Source of the DNA: Trachythela sp. YZ-2020
Lineage: Eukaryota; Cnidaria; Anthozoa; Malacalcyonacea; Clavulariidae
DNA: 64,000 nt
Assembly (NCBI GenBank): GCA_016169945.1
Contig: JADLSH010000379.1
Coordinates: 558,001-622,000 of the forward strand
Direction: 5' to 3'
Within the stretch, counting starts at the first letter, position 1; the number at the start of each line of letters is the position of its first letter. The notes under the pieces were generated by a model, which had not been told where the DNA came from, made no database searches, and saw only the letters and a program-made list of their open reading frames with translations. Below are positions 22,601 to 33,880 of this stretch, one piece after another. The translations under genes were made by a program, and so were the position numbers.

Positions 22601-25600
22601 GCGACCTCAAAGAGGACGTGAAAATGGCGTAAAAAAATGGCGTGATATGCCCATCTATGGATGTTGCCCACGCCATTTTTTTACGCCATTTTCACGTCCT
22701 CTTTGACGTCGCGTTGTGTTTGCTAAAGCTGTCTATTCTTCCTGGGAAGGCCTGCCAGTGCGTATTGATTTATGCATTTTCGGTCATCGTGGTCTATGTG
22801 GATTGATTGTCAATTCTATATAGTTACTTAAATATGTGTTTATGTTTCATTTATAGAGATGTCGAGCAATACAACAAAGCTCGTCGAGATCAGGTAAATA
22901 AATTATTTGTAAAACATCCAAGACCTTGTTAAAGTGGAGAATCGTGTGACCAGTGATATTGGTGACATATATTTATAATCGTTTTTAAGGCATTTAAATA
23001 CGTGTTTTTTGTGTACAATTTGCGAGTTTCAGTATTTCTCTTCATATAGGATGGCCAGGAACTGCAGGTGTTTATTGCAGAATGTACGAATCAAATTATT
23101 GGTGTGGCTGTCTTACGTCAAGAAGAGGTAAAAATAGAATGACGTGCTTTAGATGTTCAGTGTTGATAGTAATTGTACAATTAATTGGACTAATTGATAA
23201 TTAGTTGATGTAATTGATAAATTATTAGTTTATTAAATTGATTGAATATATAAATACAGATATATGATGGAGCTTCACTATTCTTATTTCTCTAGGACAT
23301 AGAGTTCATCCGAGCGCACTATGCTGTTGAAGATTTTATTTATTACAATTACCATCAACGTGAAGAACACGCTCATCTCTTTCATTTCACTCTTAATCCT
23401 ATCTTTCGTCATTATACCAGACATTTCTTAAAGGTAGGAACTGCACACTCTATACAAGGGTCTGATTTGGGCATCCAAGTTCTAAGATGGCCGTCCAAAC
23501 GACAACTGGACAGCAGACTGGCTGAGACTGTGCTTTATACTGTACTTTATACGCACCCTCTCTTACTCCCCCTCTCTAAATCGCCCTCTCTCTCTAATAC
23601 GCCCCTCTCTAATACGCCCCCTCCCCTCTCTAATACGCCCTCTCTAATACGCCCTCTCTAATACGCCCTCTCTAATACGCCCTCTCTAATATGCACCCTC
23701 TCTAATACGCACCCTCTCTAATACGCCCTCTCTCTAATATGTCCTCTCTCTAATACGCCCTCTCTCTAATATACGCCCTCTCTCTAATACACCCCTCTCT
23801 AATACGCCCCTTCTCTAATACGTCCTCTCCCTAATACCCACCCTCTCTAATACGCACCCTCTCTAATACGCCCTCTCTAATACGCCCTCTCTCTAATACG
23901 CCCCCTCTCTAATACGCCCCTCTCTAATATGCCCCCTCTCTAATACCCACCACTGACCTATACTAAATGGACTGAGCGCGCAATCTATTTTATCAGGAGC
24001 TCGATGTCCTCACCACTGCTCACGTCATATAGGTCTTTGCTCTCATGCGTAAATTCGCTGACTTACAAATGCGTTGATAAACGGCTCGGTTCTATTTTTT
24101 TATATGTTTCAAACTCAAAAAAATTGTTAATTTTGTGTTTTTGAGGCGAGAAATTGCTGCGAAATCATTGTAGAAAGTAAGTCAGTTTATACTAAATGTG
24201 ATCTTTATGAAATTGGCGGGCTGTCAAGTATGTTTTCAACTCTCAGTTAAAGCCGTATACATGTTTAGAAATAGCCGCATAGTTCAAATAGCCGTAGAAA
24301 ACTCCACAAAAAACAGTCTTTTACACAGTATAATACCAGGAAAGATTGTCGGCAAAAAATTTTCATGTCAACAGAAGGTTAGTACTTACATAACACGACA
24401 AATTTTATGGAAAAACTATAGCATAAATACCAGCAATCATCGATGGCCCGAAGCTCTTGTTGTGGTCGTGTATAAAAACATACCGAAAGCCATCGTTTTA
24501 TTTAAAATTAAAATGTTTGTTTTCAAACTTGCAACAGGAAAATATACTCCTATTTTGGAAAAGGTTGTTCTCAACTCGAAGGTAGTAAATATTTACTAAA
24601 AACAGCAAAGTTTGCAATAAAAACAACACAGAATTGAAAAATAATTAAAAACAAACTTCGTTAAATTTCAAAAATACAAATTCGCCCGCGAGCACAAAAT
24701 AACATTTTCATCGATGCGAGGACCTATATGACGTCAGCAACGGTGGGGACACTTTTTGACCTCGAGCACTCAGTCCATTTAGTATAGGTCAGTGATACCC
24801 ACCCTCTCTAATATGCCCCCTCTCTAATACCCACCCTCTCTAATACGCCCTCTCTCTAATACGCACCCTCTCTAATACGCCCTCTCTCTAATACGTCCTC
24901 TCCCTAATGCCCACCCTCTCTAATACGCACCCTCTCTAATACGCCCTCTCTCTAATACGCCCTCTCTCTAATATGCCCCCTCTCTAATACGCAACTTCTC
25001 TAATACGCACCTTCTCTAATGAAAGCACTAGAACAGTATGAAGAAAGCAATATAATGTACTTGTTTTATAACAGGAAGTATTGCGGTTATCCCACAAGTC
25101 GTGTCTGTACTACTCATTGTATCAAAAGGGTGTGAACCCCAGCATGTCGGTAAGTATTAACTCGAATTAAGATAGGTAGGAAAGACATGTTTGCTGTTAA
25201 TCTTGTTGTCATTATGAATGTAAGGCTCTATTTCCTCTCACATTAAACATGCACTAAAATAGATTAACTGTATTCTAGGGCACCAAGAATTACTCGGTTA
25301 TTTCATGTCTTAGTGATCTTGTTCCCGTAAGGTAGGTCGATTTTGCATTTATATACCTTTTTATATGCAGGCTTTGTAATATTATGTAATTTTTCATGAT
25401 GCCGTGAATGTCCAATTCTGAGCGAGAACTAAAATTGCAAACATGTTATATGTGCTTCTGTCTATAATTCTTTGTGACCTAATCTATAAGCATTCGCAAA
25501 ACAAGTACAAGGTATACAATGATTTTCATCTCTCTACAGAGGTCGCCGTCAAATTATTTATCAACAAGATATTCTTGGCATAAATGCTCCTTCAAAGAAA

Positions 25601-28600
25601 GTCTTGAAGAAAGAGGTGATTTTCTAGTTTCTTCCATTCATGAATTGCCATCATTGTAACAGAAATATGTCTACACTTTCTATTCTGTTACATGGAATAA
25701 TATTTTCATGATTTTGTATTTTTGTTTTAGGAATATTATGCATTGTATCATCTGAACAGAAAATTAACCTTAGAACCAAAGGTAATTGGTTATTTTTGAG
25801 AGCATTGCTAGAGTTGCTTTAGGCGGTTTGTTAACAAGCTTTTGGAGTTTTGTTAACGAACTTTTGGCGGTTTGTTAACGAGCTTTTGGCGGTTTTGTTA
25901 TCAGCTTTAGGGGGTTTGTTAACAAGCTTTTGGCATTTGGTAAACAAGCTTTTGGCGGTTTGTTAACGAGCGTTAACATTGCGTTATTGTTACTATAGGT
26001 GGTAATCAATGCAAGAATTGTTATGCTTGGCGCATCAGATACTGGCATTTCATTTCTGGAAAGATTCTGTTTTTGGTGTGTAATTACAACATATTTATAG
26101 AGAATAATTCCTAGTTCTTCGGTTTGTCATAAAACGTTAGTTAGCATATTCATTCATCATCTTGACCTACAAGTATGAAATTAATTCTCTTTTTCTTATA
26201 GCCCTCACCTTCACTTTAAGAACATTTCTATCATATCGCCACAAGGATTTCCAAATCACGTGGGTAGTAATGACAATGAAATGAGACCAAGCAGGTACGT
26301 AGTATGTGACGATGGGCTCAGCTTTGCTTGCTACTCATTAACCAATTAAAAAAATTAAGATAAAATAAATGGTAAACAGATTTTAATATATATGAAGTAA
26401 TCCATGACTCGTCTTGTTTTGCAGTTGTTGTTTTACAAAAGACAACTACGCTTACATGTCCCTCAAAACTTGGATTAACGTCGTTGAAGACAAAATGGTG
26501 GCAATTGATAGGTATTTGACAATTACATTTAGTACGGACAAGCCCAGGTCAAACGAAGATGAGAGTTGATGAGAATTAGCAAGCGAGAGTTTGCTTCAGA
26601 GTTTCATCAACTCTCATTCCCCGATGGGAGTTGCGAAGAGTGCATGAGAGTTGATGAGAGTGCATGAGAGTTGATGAGAGTTGACGAGAGTTGATGAGAG
26701 TTGATGAGAGTGCATGAGAGTTGATGAGAGTTGATGAGAGTTGATGAGAGTTGATGAGAGTTGATGAGAGTTGATGAGAGTCGATGAGAGTTGATGAGAG
26801 TTGATGAGAGTTGATGAGAGTTGATGAGAGTTGATGAGAGTTGATGAGAGTTGATGAGAGTTGACGAGAGTCGATGAGAGTCGATGAGAGTTGATGAGAG
26901 TTGACGAGAGTTGATGAGAGTTGACGAGAGTTGACGAGAGTTGACGAGAGTTGATGAGAGTTGATGAGAGTTGACGAGAGTTGACGAGAGTTGATGAGAG
27001 TTGATGAGAGTTGATGAGAGTTGATGAGAGTGCATGAGAGTTGACGAGAGTTGACGAGAGTTGACGAGAGTTGACGAGAGTTGATGAGAGTTGATGAGAG
27101 TTGACGAGAGTTGACGAGAGTTGACGAGAGTTGACGAGAGTTGATGCGAGTGCATGAGAGTTGATGAGAGTTGATGAGAGTTGATGAGAGTTGATGAGAG
27201 TTGATGAGAGTTGATGAGAGTTGATGAGAGTTGATGAGAGTTGATGAGAGTCGATGAGAGTTGATGAGAGTTGATGAGAGTTGACGAGAGTTGACGAGAG
27301 TCGATGAGAGTCGATGAGAGTTGATGAGAGTTGACGAGAGTTGACGAGAGTTGACGAGAGTTGACGAGAGTCGATGAGAGTTGATGAGAGTTGATGAGAG
27401 TTGATGAGAGTTGACGAGAGTTGATGAGAGTTGATGAGAGTTGCGAAGAGTGCATGGGAGTTGATGAGAGTTGACGAGAGTTGCGAAGAGTGCATGAGAG
27501 TTGGTAATAGTTGGCGACCAAACGCGAACGAGAATTGCAAACCTTTTTAATAATTTTCAGGGAACACAAAGTGATCAGTACATTAGGAGGACACCAAGTA
27601 CCTTATGACTACCTGGTGTTATGTTGTGGTGAGCAGTTTCAGATCGCCATCCCAAGTGGTGCAGATGTCAATACACTGGTCACAACAGCTGAGGTTCCTC
27701 GTGGTAGAGATCAAGTATACAGAGGAGCGTTACCTAGTAATGTTTTCACGATCAATACACACCAAGATGTTCAAGATACCTTACAGTGGATAGAAACCTC
27801 GTTCGCGTACAGTGAAGGTAAGTACTGTATTAAGTTGGTTAAACCGAATCCCCCACCTACTTGTTACAACAAGTTGCTGAATAGCAGGACGATAACAAGT
27901 TGTTGGAATAACTTTTAACAAGTCTGTTGAGTCAACAACCTTGTACCACGTTGTGAACAAGCCATTGGCAACATGACAACAAACTGGGAATAAGCAGTGC
28001 GAACACATTCTGATAACAAGTTGTTAAAACAGCATTGGTACAAGTCAGCTTCAGGTTTGTTATAACGTTTTTACGTATGTACACCACCTAACTATTATCT
28101 AACAGCTAGACCAACATTGGTTTTACTACATGTATTTTCTAGGTAAAGCTGTGATCTATGGTGCCGCACTGTCATCTTATACCTTCATCCAAGGTATGCT
28201 TGCTTGTGGAATACCTGGATCACGTCTCGTCATGGTTCAACCACCAACCAATCTTCCGTCATCTTTCAATAATCCTGATGTCGATGAATTGGTGGAAAAG
28301 TCGTTAGAAAACGCAGGTAAACGCAATCGGGGCATTGCTTACGAATCCTCCATGACCAGCATATCTATAGAGTCATATTTTTCCTTTTTGTCACAAGGTG
28401 TCATTTTATACAAGAACTACACGCTTGCAAGATGGAATCATCAAGAAGAATCAAATTTGTTGAAGAACGCCTCATTTACATCGAGTAATAAGCCGTTAAT
28501 GCTTGAATGTCAGGTAAATATAACAAACTGGAGAGTAGCACAACCCCCCCCCTGCATGAGCATTACAAACTAGGGAGTAGCACAACCCCACCACCCTGCA

Positions 28601-31600
28601 TCAACATTCGTCTATGCGTTAATTGCTCTTCGTTCATTTTTCGAGGCTTCGGTTGTGCAGTCTTCAGAAGCTTTCAGAGCAAGCGCCTTGATATGCCTTC
28701 GTTGTCTTGTAACTACCTATTCTTCCAGGCCGCAGGTTCATTCCTGCCAGAAGGCCTAAGTTGCATTTTTCGCAACTGCTCCTGGCTAGGTCTAAAAATG
28801 TATATAAATTTCCGTTCGAGTACCTTCTACCTATTTTTTCCTCTAGGCATTTTTCTGCTTCCAAGATAAGAAAGTTGATTATCAAGCTTACAAAGGTTCG
28901 TCGCTGTTTTTATATAGTTCTACTGCATCTTTTAAGATTAACTATTTACTGTGTACCGTAGTCTACCCTAGCAAGAGGGTTTATAGAGCTAAAACCCTCT
29001 TACTTACCACCTAAATTATTTTAAGTAGCGATCAACGAGAGCTGTTTGGTTTATGATGGTAAGCTCGTGGTAGACAAAGAGTTCATGACCAATGATCCAG
29101 CCATACGTGCTGCTGGTCCACTTACAAAATTCGCAAGACGTTATCATTCCGAGTCATGGTTAGTAATTATCATTTCTTGAGTCTATATTCGTTTGGTGTT
29201 GGCTACAACCAATGTCTGTTGAAACTGTTGTTGCTCGTTCAAAGCCAAAAATCTAATTCCTATTATCATATTTCTCTTTTACATCGTTTAAGGACTCATG
29301 CAAATTTTAACTCAAAAGAAGTCGGAAAGTTGGTGAGTACTTGAAAGAAAATCTATTTTCCTAACCATATACTCCTGTGAATGTTTGGTTGATTGTCTTG
29401 AGTATATTTATTATTTTTCCCTTGTCTTTGTAGCTCGCGGAATCCATGCTGCCTCTATTCGACCCAACTCTGCAGCAGTCCACAATGTCCAATGGAAATG
29501 AAGCCAGCCTTATTCCAGTTTTTAAAGAACCAAAGATATATTCAGGACTTTTACCAGGTAGTGAAAAACGTTGTAATATTTTTATTACATCACTATATCT
29601 TTACCATCCTTAAATTGTAATTGACACAAAGTTTTAATATCTTGTTTAAAATAGTTTTGTACATAATAAACAGCCTCTGAGTTAAGCCGGTTATTGTGAG
29701 TCGAGAGAAAGGTTTTTCTCCGGGTACTCCCGTGTTCCTCCATCACCAAAAACTAGCCCTTCCACCTTAGCTGTGCTCCATAATCAAATGTAGGTCTACG
29801 AAAGATGGCAGCCAAAAGCGCCCCAGTATGTCTTCAACGTGGTCACATTTGAGCTGTACCTCTCGTAGGCGTAGGAAGCAACTTCAAGATGGATGAGCAC
29901 TTTGTCTTAAAGGCCCCTCCTCTATTAGAAAACTTGTAGACTTCTGTACACGAATTACTAACCGCGTAAACATGTCACTTTCTCAACACATATCCTTTCA
30001 TTTCCAGGAGGTTTTTATTATCTTCATGTTTGTAAACCCACCTTGAATATCCGTCTTGATTCACTCATGGCCCAGCCAGATTATGTAAGTCCATGTGTAT
30101 ACATGCATTGACTGTATAGACTGTATAGAAAGCCAGTTGACAATGTAGGTGTACAATCTATACTTGACGCCGGGAAATCGAGGCAAATTTAGCTAATCAT
30201 TGTTTTTCTATTGAATATATAGGGTCATGTTCTTACAACTGGGGCCCCTGGAGATGACCAAAAAGGATATTTCCGTCTTCATATTAATCAATATAACAGC
30301 ATTGAAACTATAACATGTCTTTGTAAACAGGTGAGATTGCAACTGTCTGGCACTCTGCTTAAACACAAGTCTTCCAAACAAGAAGAAGAATGAGGAGTCA
30401 TTATTTCAACTTGTTTGTTTTATATGCTGTGTCTTCCCTTTTAGCCGATTGATCTGGGTAACCTGATCTGTCTATACGGCATTCACGAGAGATATCTCAA
30501 TAGTTTGTGTCAACGTTACAGTGAAGGTCTCATTACAGATTTCTACAGGTATAAATATATAATTCGCTTCTTATATAGTTAGATAAACACTTGTTTAATA
30601 TTGAACAAATACTTTCAAATAGTATATCAGGCATCTGAACATGTTAGACTGTTAAACCTGCCTTGAACGTTGAGGATAGGTATTATTACTTAGATCCTCT
30701 CATCAAAAACTAACCCTTCTATCGTAGCTGTGCTCCGTCATCAGACGTGACTCATACGGTGTGTCGTGTTTATTAACTTAAACTTGATAACAATTTAATA
30801 ACACTTGTAAAAATTTGATAAATTATACGAATATTGTTTCATCTTTCCTCTCTTTCATCACGACCTGGCCAGGCAGACAAGGCTTGTGTTGAGCATCAGG
30901 ATGATTTTCAAGTTCCTTTAGACACGAACTCACAGGACAATCAATAAGAAGTTGTTTTAGATCATAGAAAACACCAGAATCCTCTTGAGTAAGGAAGGAT
31001 ATGGCAGTACCACTCTTGCCTGCACGACCTGTACGCCCGATACGATGGGTATAGTCTTCAATGGATTTAGCCATGTCGTAATTAAGAAGCAACGACACAT
31101 CTCTAACATCAATACCACGACCTGCAACATCATCGTATCGGGCGTACAGGTCGTGCAGGCAAGAGTGATTACTGCCATATCCTTCGTTAGGTCTTTACGT
31201 TGTTTACGCGATTCTTCATCTGCTTTGCATAATATCATTTGGGGATCTGATGAACGGGAGCATGATCAACGACGCGTCCTAGAAATCCTTCGACTCAATC
31301 ACTCATCAAACTTGTAAATGTAATTTTCAGTTACTTCAGGGAAAGTTGGTGTTGTGCTTTGTTCCATGACCGTTTTAAAGATTTACGAGCAGAAATACGA
31401 GAGATACTTTCTAATGTAAAGGTTAGATGGTGATTTTATGAAAATTATTTAGTTTGAATGCCAAACTGTTATTATTCGGAACGGATGAGACGCTAATTCT
31501 TACAGTGGTGTACAACGTTTAATTCATCTAGGGTCATGACTTAGAAAGCATGAAAGACAAAGTAAAGAAACTAATTGACGAAGACTTAGAGGTGAGTCAA

Positions 31601-32766
31601 GTAACATTTCTTGAATGAATGGAAGAGCAAATTTGAATAAATACGGTATAGAATTTGTATGAAGTAGATAAGGTTTGGAGCTTTGGGGGACACGCGTGTT
31701 CTAGTCGCAATTTTTGAAAGAGGGGCTTATTGATTACCCCCAAAACACAGTAAGTAAAAATGCAGTGAACTAATGTGAAGTTCGAGGCAAATGAATACAT
31801 TTAATCAGTACACATGTGTTTCTCTGCTGTGAATGTGTGTGTGGGGGGGGGCTTCATAGTTTCTTCCTCGAATAGGGGAGGAAGATTATTTGAGAAGTGG
31901 ATACTGCGATTTTCAGCCGAGTTTGGAACATCTATAGGTTTATCATAATGTTTCCACATTTGAACAAATAGTTTTGACGTAATGGTAGCGATGTTGTCAG
32001 GGCGTTGTCACTACGTTGTCAACTGGGTATATTGAACTATAATAGACTGGAACGCTAACGCAGGAGGGGAAATTGAAGTTTTTCTGAGTTTTGAGTTGAA
32101 ATACTTAACGCCGAACATTGGGCTGTATATGAAATTGAAGCTATTGAAAAGTTATATTTGATATAAAAACTTCAAGACTTTAGGTAAAAGTGAAATACTT
32201 AAAATTTTGAGGGAAATTTGCCGTATTTTACAAAATTGCGGTTGTTTTTGTATTTTTTAAGTATTTCCATTTTCCCTAAAGTCTTGAAGTTTTTATATCA
32301 AATATAACTTTTTACTAGCTTCAATTTCATACACAGCCCAATGTTCAGTAGCCTGCTCGCAGACGTTGTTTTTCTCACGCCAAGCGACGGAAAAAAAACA
32401 GCGTGAAACAAACGCTGTTTTTTTTCCGTCGCTTGGCGTGAGAAAAACAACGTCTGCGAGCAGGCTAAATGTTCAGCGTTAAGTATTTCAACTCAAAACT
32501 CAACGAATCATAGGACTTGATCATAGGAGTTAGCGTTCCAGTTTACTTAGAGTTCACTGACTGGTTAGCGCAGTTATGGAGAGGATTTACGGTAACCGTA
32601 GTTTATTGACACTTTTTCCCTTTAGTTATCACCAGCAGACCGCGACAGCTTACGAAGCAGTTACATGAAATCACCAGCCAGAACAGAGATGGAAAAAACA
32701 TTGTTGAACTTCCTAACTTACAACTCAGCTCATTTACCAATGTACGCCAAGCCAGAAATGGTGTGA
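16665..32766 (+). CDS. CFAP61: CFAP61, cilia and flagella associated protein 61 (36 exons, 1128 aa)
   Basis: Exons: 16665-16792, 17049-17196, 17408-17484, 17986-18053, 18212-18341, 18586-18653, 19501-19565, 19697-19829, 20757-20820, 21036-21075, 21161-21229, 21524-21594, 21841-21930, 22857-22893, 23050-23127, 23296-23433, 25075-25149, 25279-25331, 25540-25615, 25731-25781, 25999-26075, 26202-26294, 26425-26511, 27561-27817, 28143-28316, 28398-28513, 28847-28895, 29029-29158, 29293-29332, 29434-29557, 30008-30084, 30223-30330, 30445-30548, 31331-31421, 31532-31591, 32626-32766. All are GT-AG and the phases join without a break; the coding sum is 3387 nt. Family hallmarks include '[11 protein letters not shown]', 'EKANLAVTL', 'VEDHDDL', '[13 protein letters not shown]' style text, a Rossmann-like '[14 protein letters not shown]', and '[18 protein letters not shown]' at the end. 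CFAP61 (Chlamydomonas FAP61) belongs to the calmodulin- and spoke-associated complex at the base of radial spoke 3 and is needed for normal ciliary beating. Length is slightly below the vertebrate form. No lesion is seen. Confidence 0.95.
16800..16947 (+). mobile_element. LINE 3' tail filling CFAP61 intron 1
   Basis: Text such as GTGAGGGCCGTATGTTAGA and TTCCCTCTTGAAATAAAG followed by (TAC)n looks like the 3' end of a CR1/L2-type LINE with its short-repeat tail, in sense orientation. Intron 1 is only 256 bases, so most of it is this insertion. Confidence 0.5.
17499..17910. mobile_element. hAT-like MITE in CFAP61 intron 3
   Basis: The left end CAGACATTCCAACTCTCCCG and the right end GAGGTTGGAATGTCTG are inverted, with AGTATA on both sides. 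Repeated TCCCGATTT blocks follow the left end. It begins only about 15 bases after the exon 3 donor. Confidence 0.65.
19250..19436. repeat. Minisatellite, ~18-bp unit (CATATGG core)
   Basis: About ten imperfect copies of a unit like ATGTCCATATGGGTAAAA in CFAP61 intron 6, just before exon 7. Open frames on both strands here come from the repeat. Confidence 0.9.
19866..20650. repeat. GGTATGGTGTAT low-complexity array (~785 bp)
   Basis: Irregular alternation of GGTATGGT and GGTGTATGGT units in CFAP61 intron 8, with occasional GGCATGG, GGTTTGG and GGTAATTGG variants. It is strongly strand-asymmetric (almost no C on the + strand). The long open frames on both strands (up to 293 codons) are artefacts. 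Confidence 0.95.
21644..21818. mobile_element. MITE in CFAP61 intron 12
   Basis: AAGGTACGTTCACACACAGC on the left is answered by CGTGTGAACGTACCTTT on the right; GCGATTTGTCGGGCCGATTT is mirrored inside by AAATCGGCCCCACAAATCGC. The flanks are TAA/TTA-like, as in PIF/Harbinger MITEs. Confidence 0.75.
22578..22735. mobile_element. Hairpin MITE in CFAP61 intron 13 (158 bp)
   Basis: TAGACAGCTTTAGCAAACAC at the left and its exact complement at the right bound nearly continuous arms of about 65-70 bp (…GCGACCTCAAAGAGGACGTG…). The loop is short. Confidence 0.8.
23560..23950. repeat. CCCTCTCTAATACG minisatellite, first block
   Basis: About 25 copies of a 12-16-base unit built on CTCTCTAATACGCCC in CFAP61 intron 16. 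The array continues at 24795-25020 after being split by a transposon insertion. Confidence 0.92.
23951..24794. mobile_element. hAT-like element inserted in the minisatellite (844 bp)
   Basis: The left end CACTGACCTATACTAAATGG and the right end CCATTTAGTATAGGTCAGTG are exact inverted repeats. An exact 8-bp target duplication, ATACCCAC, lies at 23943-23950 and 24795-24802 and is itself part of the repeat unit. A 133-codon + strand frame (24198-24599) inside has no recognisable transposase feature. Either a non-autonomous hAT or a relic. Confidence 0.85.
24795..25020. repeat. CCCTCTCTAATACG minisatellite, second block
   Basis: Continuation of the 23560-23950 array, same unit and phase, ending about 55 bases before CFAP61 exon 17. 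Confidence 0.92.
25815..25975. repeat. Minisatellite, ~22-bp GCTTTTGGCGGTTTGTTAACGA unit
   Basis: About seven imperfect copies of GGCGGTTTGTTAACGAGCTT-like units occupy most of CFAP61 intron 20. Confidence 0.85.
26548..27530. repeat. GAGAGTTGAT decamer minisatellite (~0.95 kb) within MITE ends
   Basis: About 90 near-perfect copies of a 10-bp unit (GAGAGTTGAT, with GAC, TCG and GTGC variants) in CFAP61 intron 23. The flanks (GGTCAAACGAAGATGAGAG at the left; GACCAAACGCGAACGAGAA at the right) match the ends of the MITE at 12200-12515, so the array appears to be an expanded terminal repeat. Long minus-strand frames ([10 protein letters not shown] repeats) come from the array. Confidence 0.92.
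27850..28070. repeat. AACAAGTTGTT-type palindromic repeat in CFAP61 intron 24
   Basis: Repeated, oppositely oriented AACAAGTTG / CAACTTGTT words across about 220 bases suggest an old inverted-repeat element. Confidence 0.5.
30826..31132 (-). pseudogene. DDX23: DDX23/PRP28 helicase C-terminal fragment, antisense in CFAP61 intron 33
   Basis: The minus strand reads from '[13 protein letters not shown]' through motif VI '[13 protein letters not shown]', '[18 protein letters not shown]', 'NHPDAQHKP' to a terminal 'DETIFV' and stop. This is the exact C-terminal end of the DEAD-box spliceosomal helicase DDX23 (yeast Prp28), about 100 codons without a stop or intron. Homology stops abruptly before 'DVAG', where a ~54-bp inverted copy of the motif VI region begins (31130-31184 against 30994-31047). 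The rest of the helicase is missing, so this is a fragment, probably a truncated retrocopy that was then rearranged. Confidence 0.85.
32044..32546. mobile_element. Large inverted-repeat element in CFAP61 intron 35
   Basis: The ends share ACTGGAACGCTAAC in inverted orientation. Further in, TTGAGTTGAAATACTTAACGC, GAAATTGAAGCT and TATTTGATATAAAAACTTC are mirrored on the right side. A separate hairpin element sits inside the right arm (32349-32467). Confidence 0.8.
32349..32467. mobile_element. 119-bp perfect hairpin element with 9-bp target duplication
   Basis: Two exact 55-base arms (TAGCCTGCTCGCAGACGTTG... and complement) surround the 9-base loop TGAAACAAA. AATGTTCAG occurs at 32340-32348 and again at 32468-32476, a perfect 9-bp duplication of target sequence from the surrounding element. 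A 9-bp duplication is typical of Mutator-like elements. Confidence 0.9.
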
Positions 32767-32994
32767 CGTGTATCCTTCTGTACTGCTGTAAAATAATTGT
32801 AAATTGTGTACAAATTAAGAACTAAATATTTATGTGAACTTATAAGATTTTTCCTGTGCCATGGCTCAGGAAAATATGATTGTAGACTTGGGTTGTTAGC
32901 GTTTTGGTTTTGTCTCTGTTTTGATGGACTGAATAATCAGGCCAAGTTTTTTGGAAATCGGGCAAAAATGTATGGTCGTTGTTGGGGTATGGGG

Positions 32995-33880
32995 TTGGCG
33001 GTATATTTACGGCTAAGATTCTTTATAGGTGGTGTTAGGGCTAGGGTAAGGTTTTGGGTAAGGGTTAGGGGTTGAGTTAAAGGTCCGCCGTCTGCACGTG
33101 GTTTGTGTACTAAACTGTTGAAGAATTGCTCGCTGGTCCCGTGATATCGTGGCCAACAGAGTTCGTATACATTTGGGTATGGCTGGTCTATGACTGGTCT
33201 ATGGCTGGTCTATGACTGGTCTATGGCTGGTCTATGGCTGGTCTATGGCTGGTCTATGGCTGGTCTATGGCTGGTCTATGGCTGGTCTATGGCATTTAGC
33301 CTTAAATACCAGCCGGGCCGGCAAAAGTCAAAGTGGGGCAGATCAAGCACGATGTCAGGGATATTATGCAAACAAAATGGTCGACATGCCTACTTGGCAT
33401 GCAGATTACAGAATATTTACATTTCAGTGATTTCACGCGTATTTTTTAACATTTTCATGCTTTGATCATACCATTTTAACATGAATAGATTTTCAAGTCT
33501 GTTTGACGATTTGACGAACAAAGAGCTATTGAGACTCCGTAAAAAATGTACCTATAAAAAATGCAATAATGCACGCACGAACATGTCCTCATTTCGCGCT
33601 GTTGGGAAAATCCCGCACGTGTTTTGGTGTTATTTACACAAGTTGTGTACATGTGTACCCGAACGTTATTCCTCCTGAAAAATATTAATTTACTTCCTAA
33701 ATATAATAATTAATATAATAATAGTGCGTGGATTCGCACGTGTCGCAAGCCATGTGATTTGCAACATAATTAGGTTCAAATTGGTTCTGCAAGATTGTAA
33801 ATTACCATTTATGATCTGTGAAATTTCCCAAGTCGCTTTGCCTTATGGGAATGATTTTCCCCGGGAAAGACCATGGGCAT
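32995..33880 (+). repeat. Duplicated block, copy 1 (upstream of KLHDC3)
   Basis: About 0.9 kb shared with 34117-34897: the GTTAGGGCTAGG...AAGGTCCGCCGTCTGCACG stretch, a CTGGTCTATGG minisatellite, the 'MNRFSSL.DDLTNK' short frame (33481 and 34502) and CCTTATGGGAATGATTTTCC. The copies are separated by about 240 bases that carry a different dispersed repeat related to 330-490. Short frames in both copies decay differently and are not supported as genes. Confidence 0.8.
33178..33296 (+). repeat. GGTCTATGGCT minisatellite
   Basis: About ten copies of the 11-base unit CTGGTCTATGG in copy 1 of the duplication; copy 2 (about 34290-34315) has only two, so the array expanded after duplication or shrank in copy 2. 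Confidence 0.9.

Noticed and set aside
24198..24599. 133-codon frame inside the hAT-like element at 23951-24794
   Set aside because: No DDE, BED-finger or hAT dimerisation features visible; could be a relic but is not supported as a gene.
23560..25020. CRISPR-like regular repeats
   Set aside because: Units are short, contiguous and lack unique spacers; the genome is animal. These are minisatellites.
26607..27569. Minus-strand frames of 308-320 codons made of [10 protein letters not shown] repeats
   Set aside because: The 10-bp unit leaves more than one frame open; this is the decamer minisatellite, not a protein gene.
30985..31317. Plus-strand 110-codon frame in CFAP61 intron 33
   Set aside because: It is the antisense of the DDX23 fragment and its inverted duplication; the apparent repeat of CTTCTPDT comes from the inverted arms.
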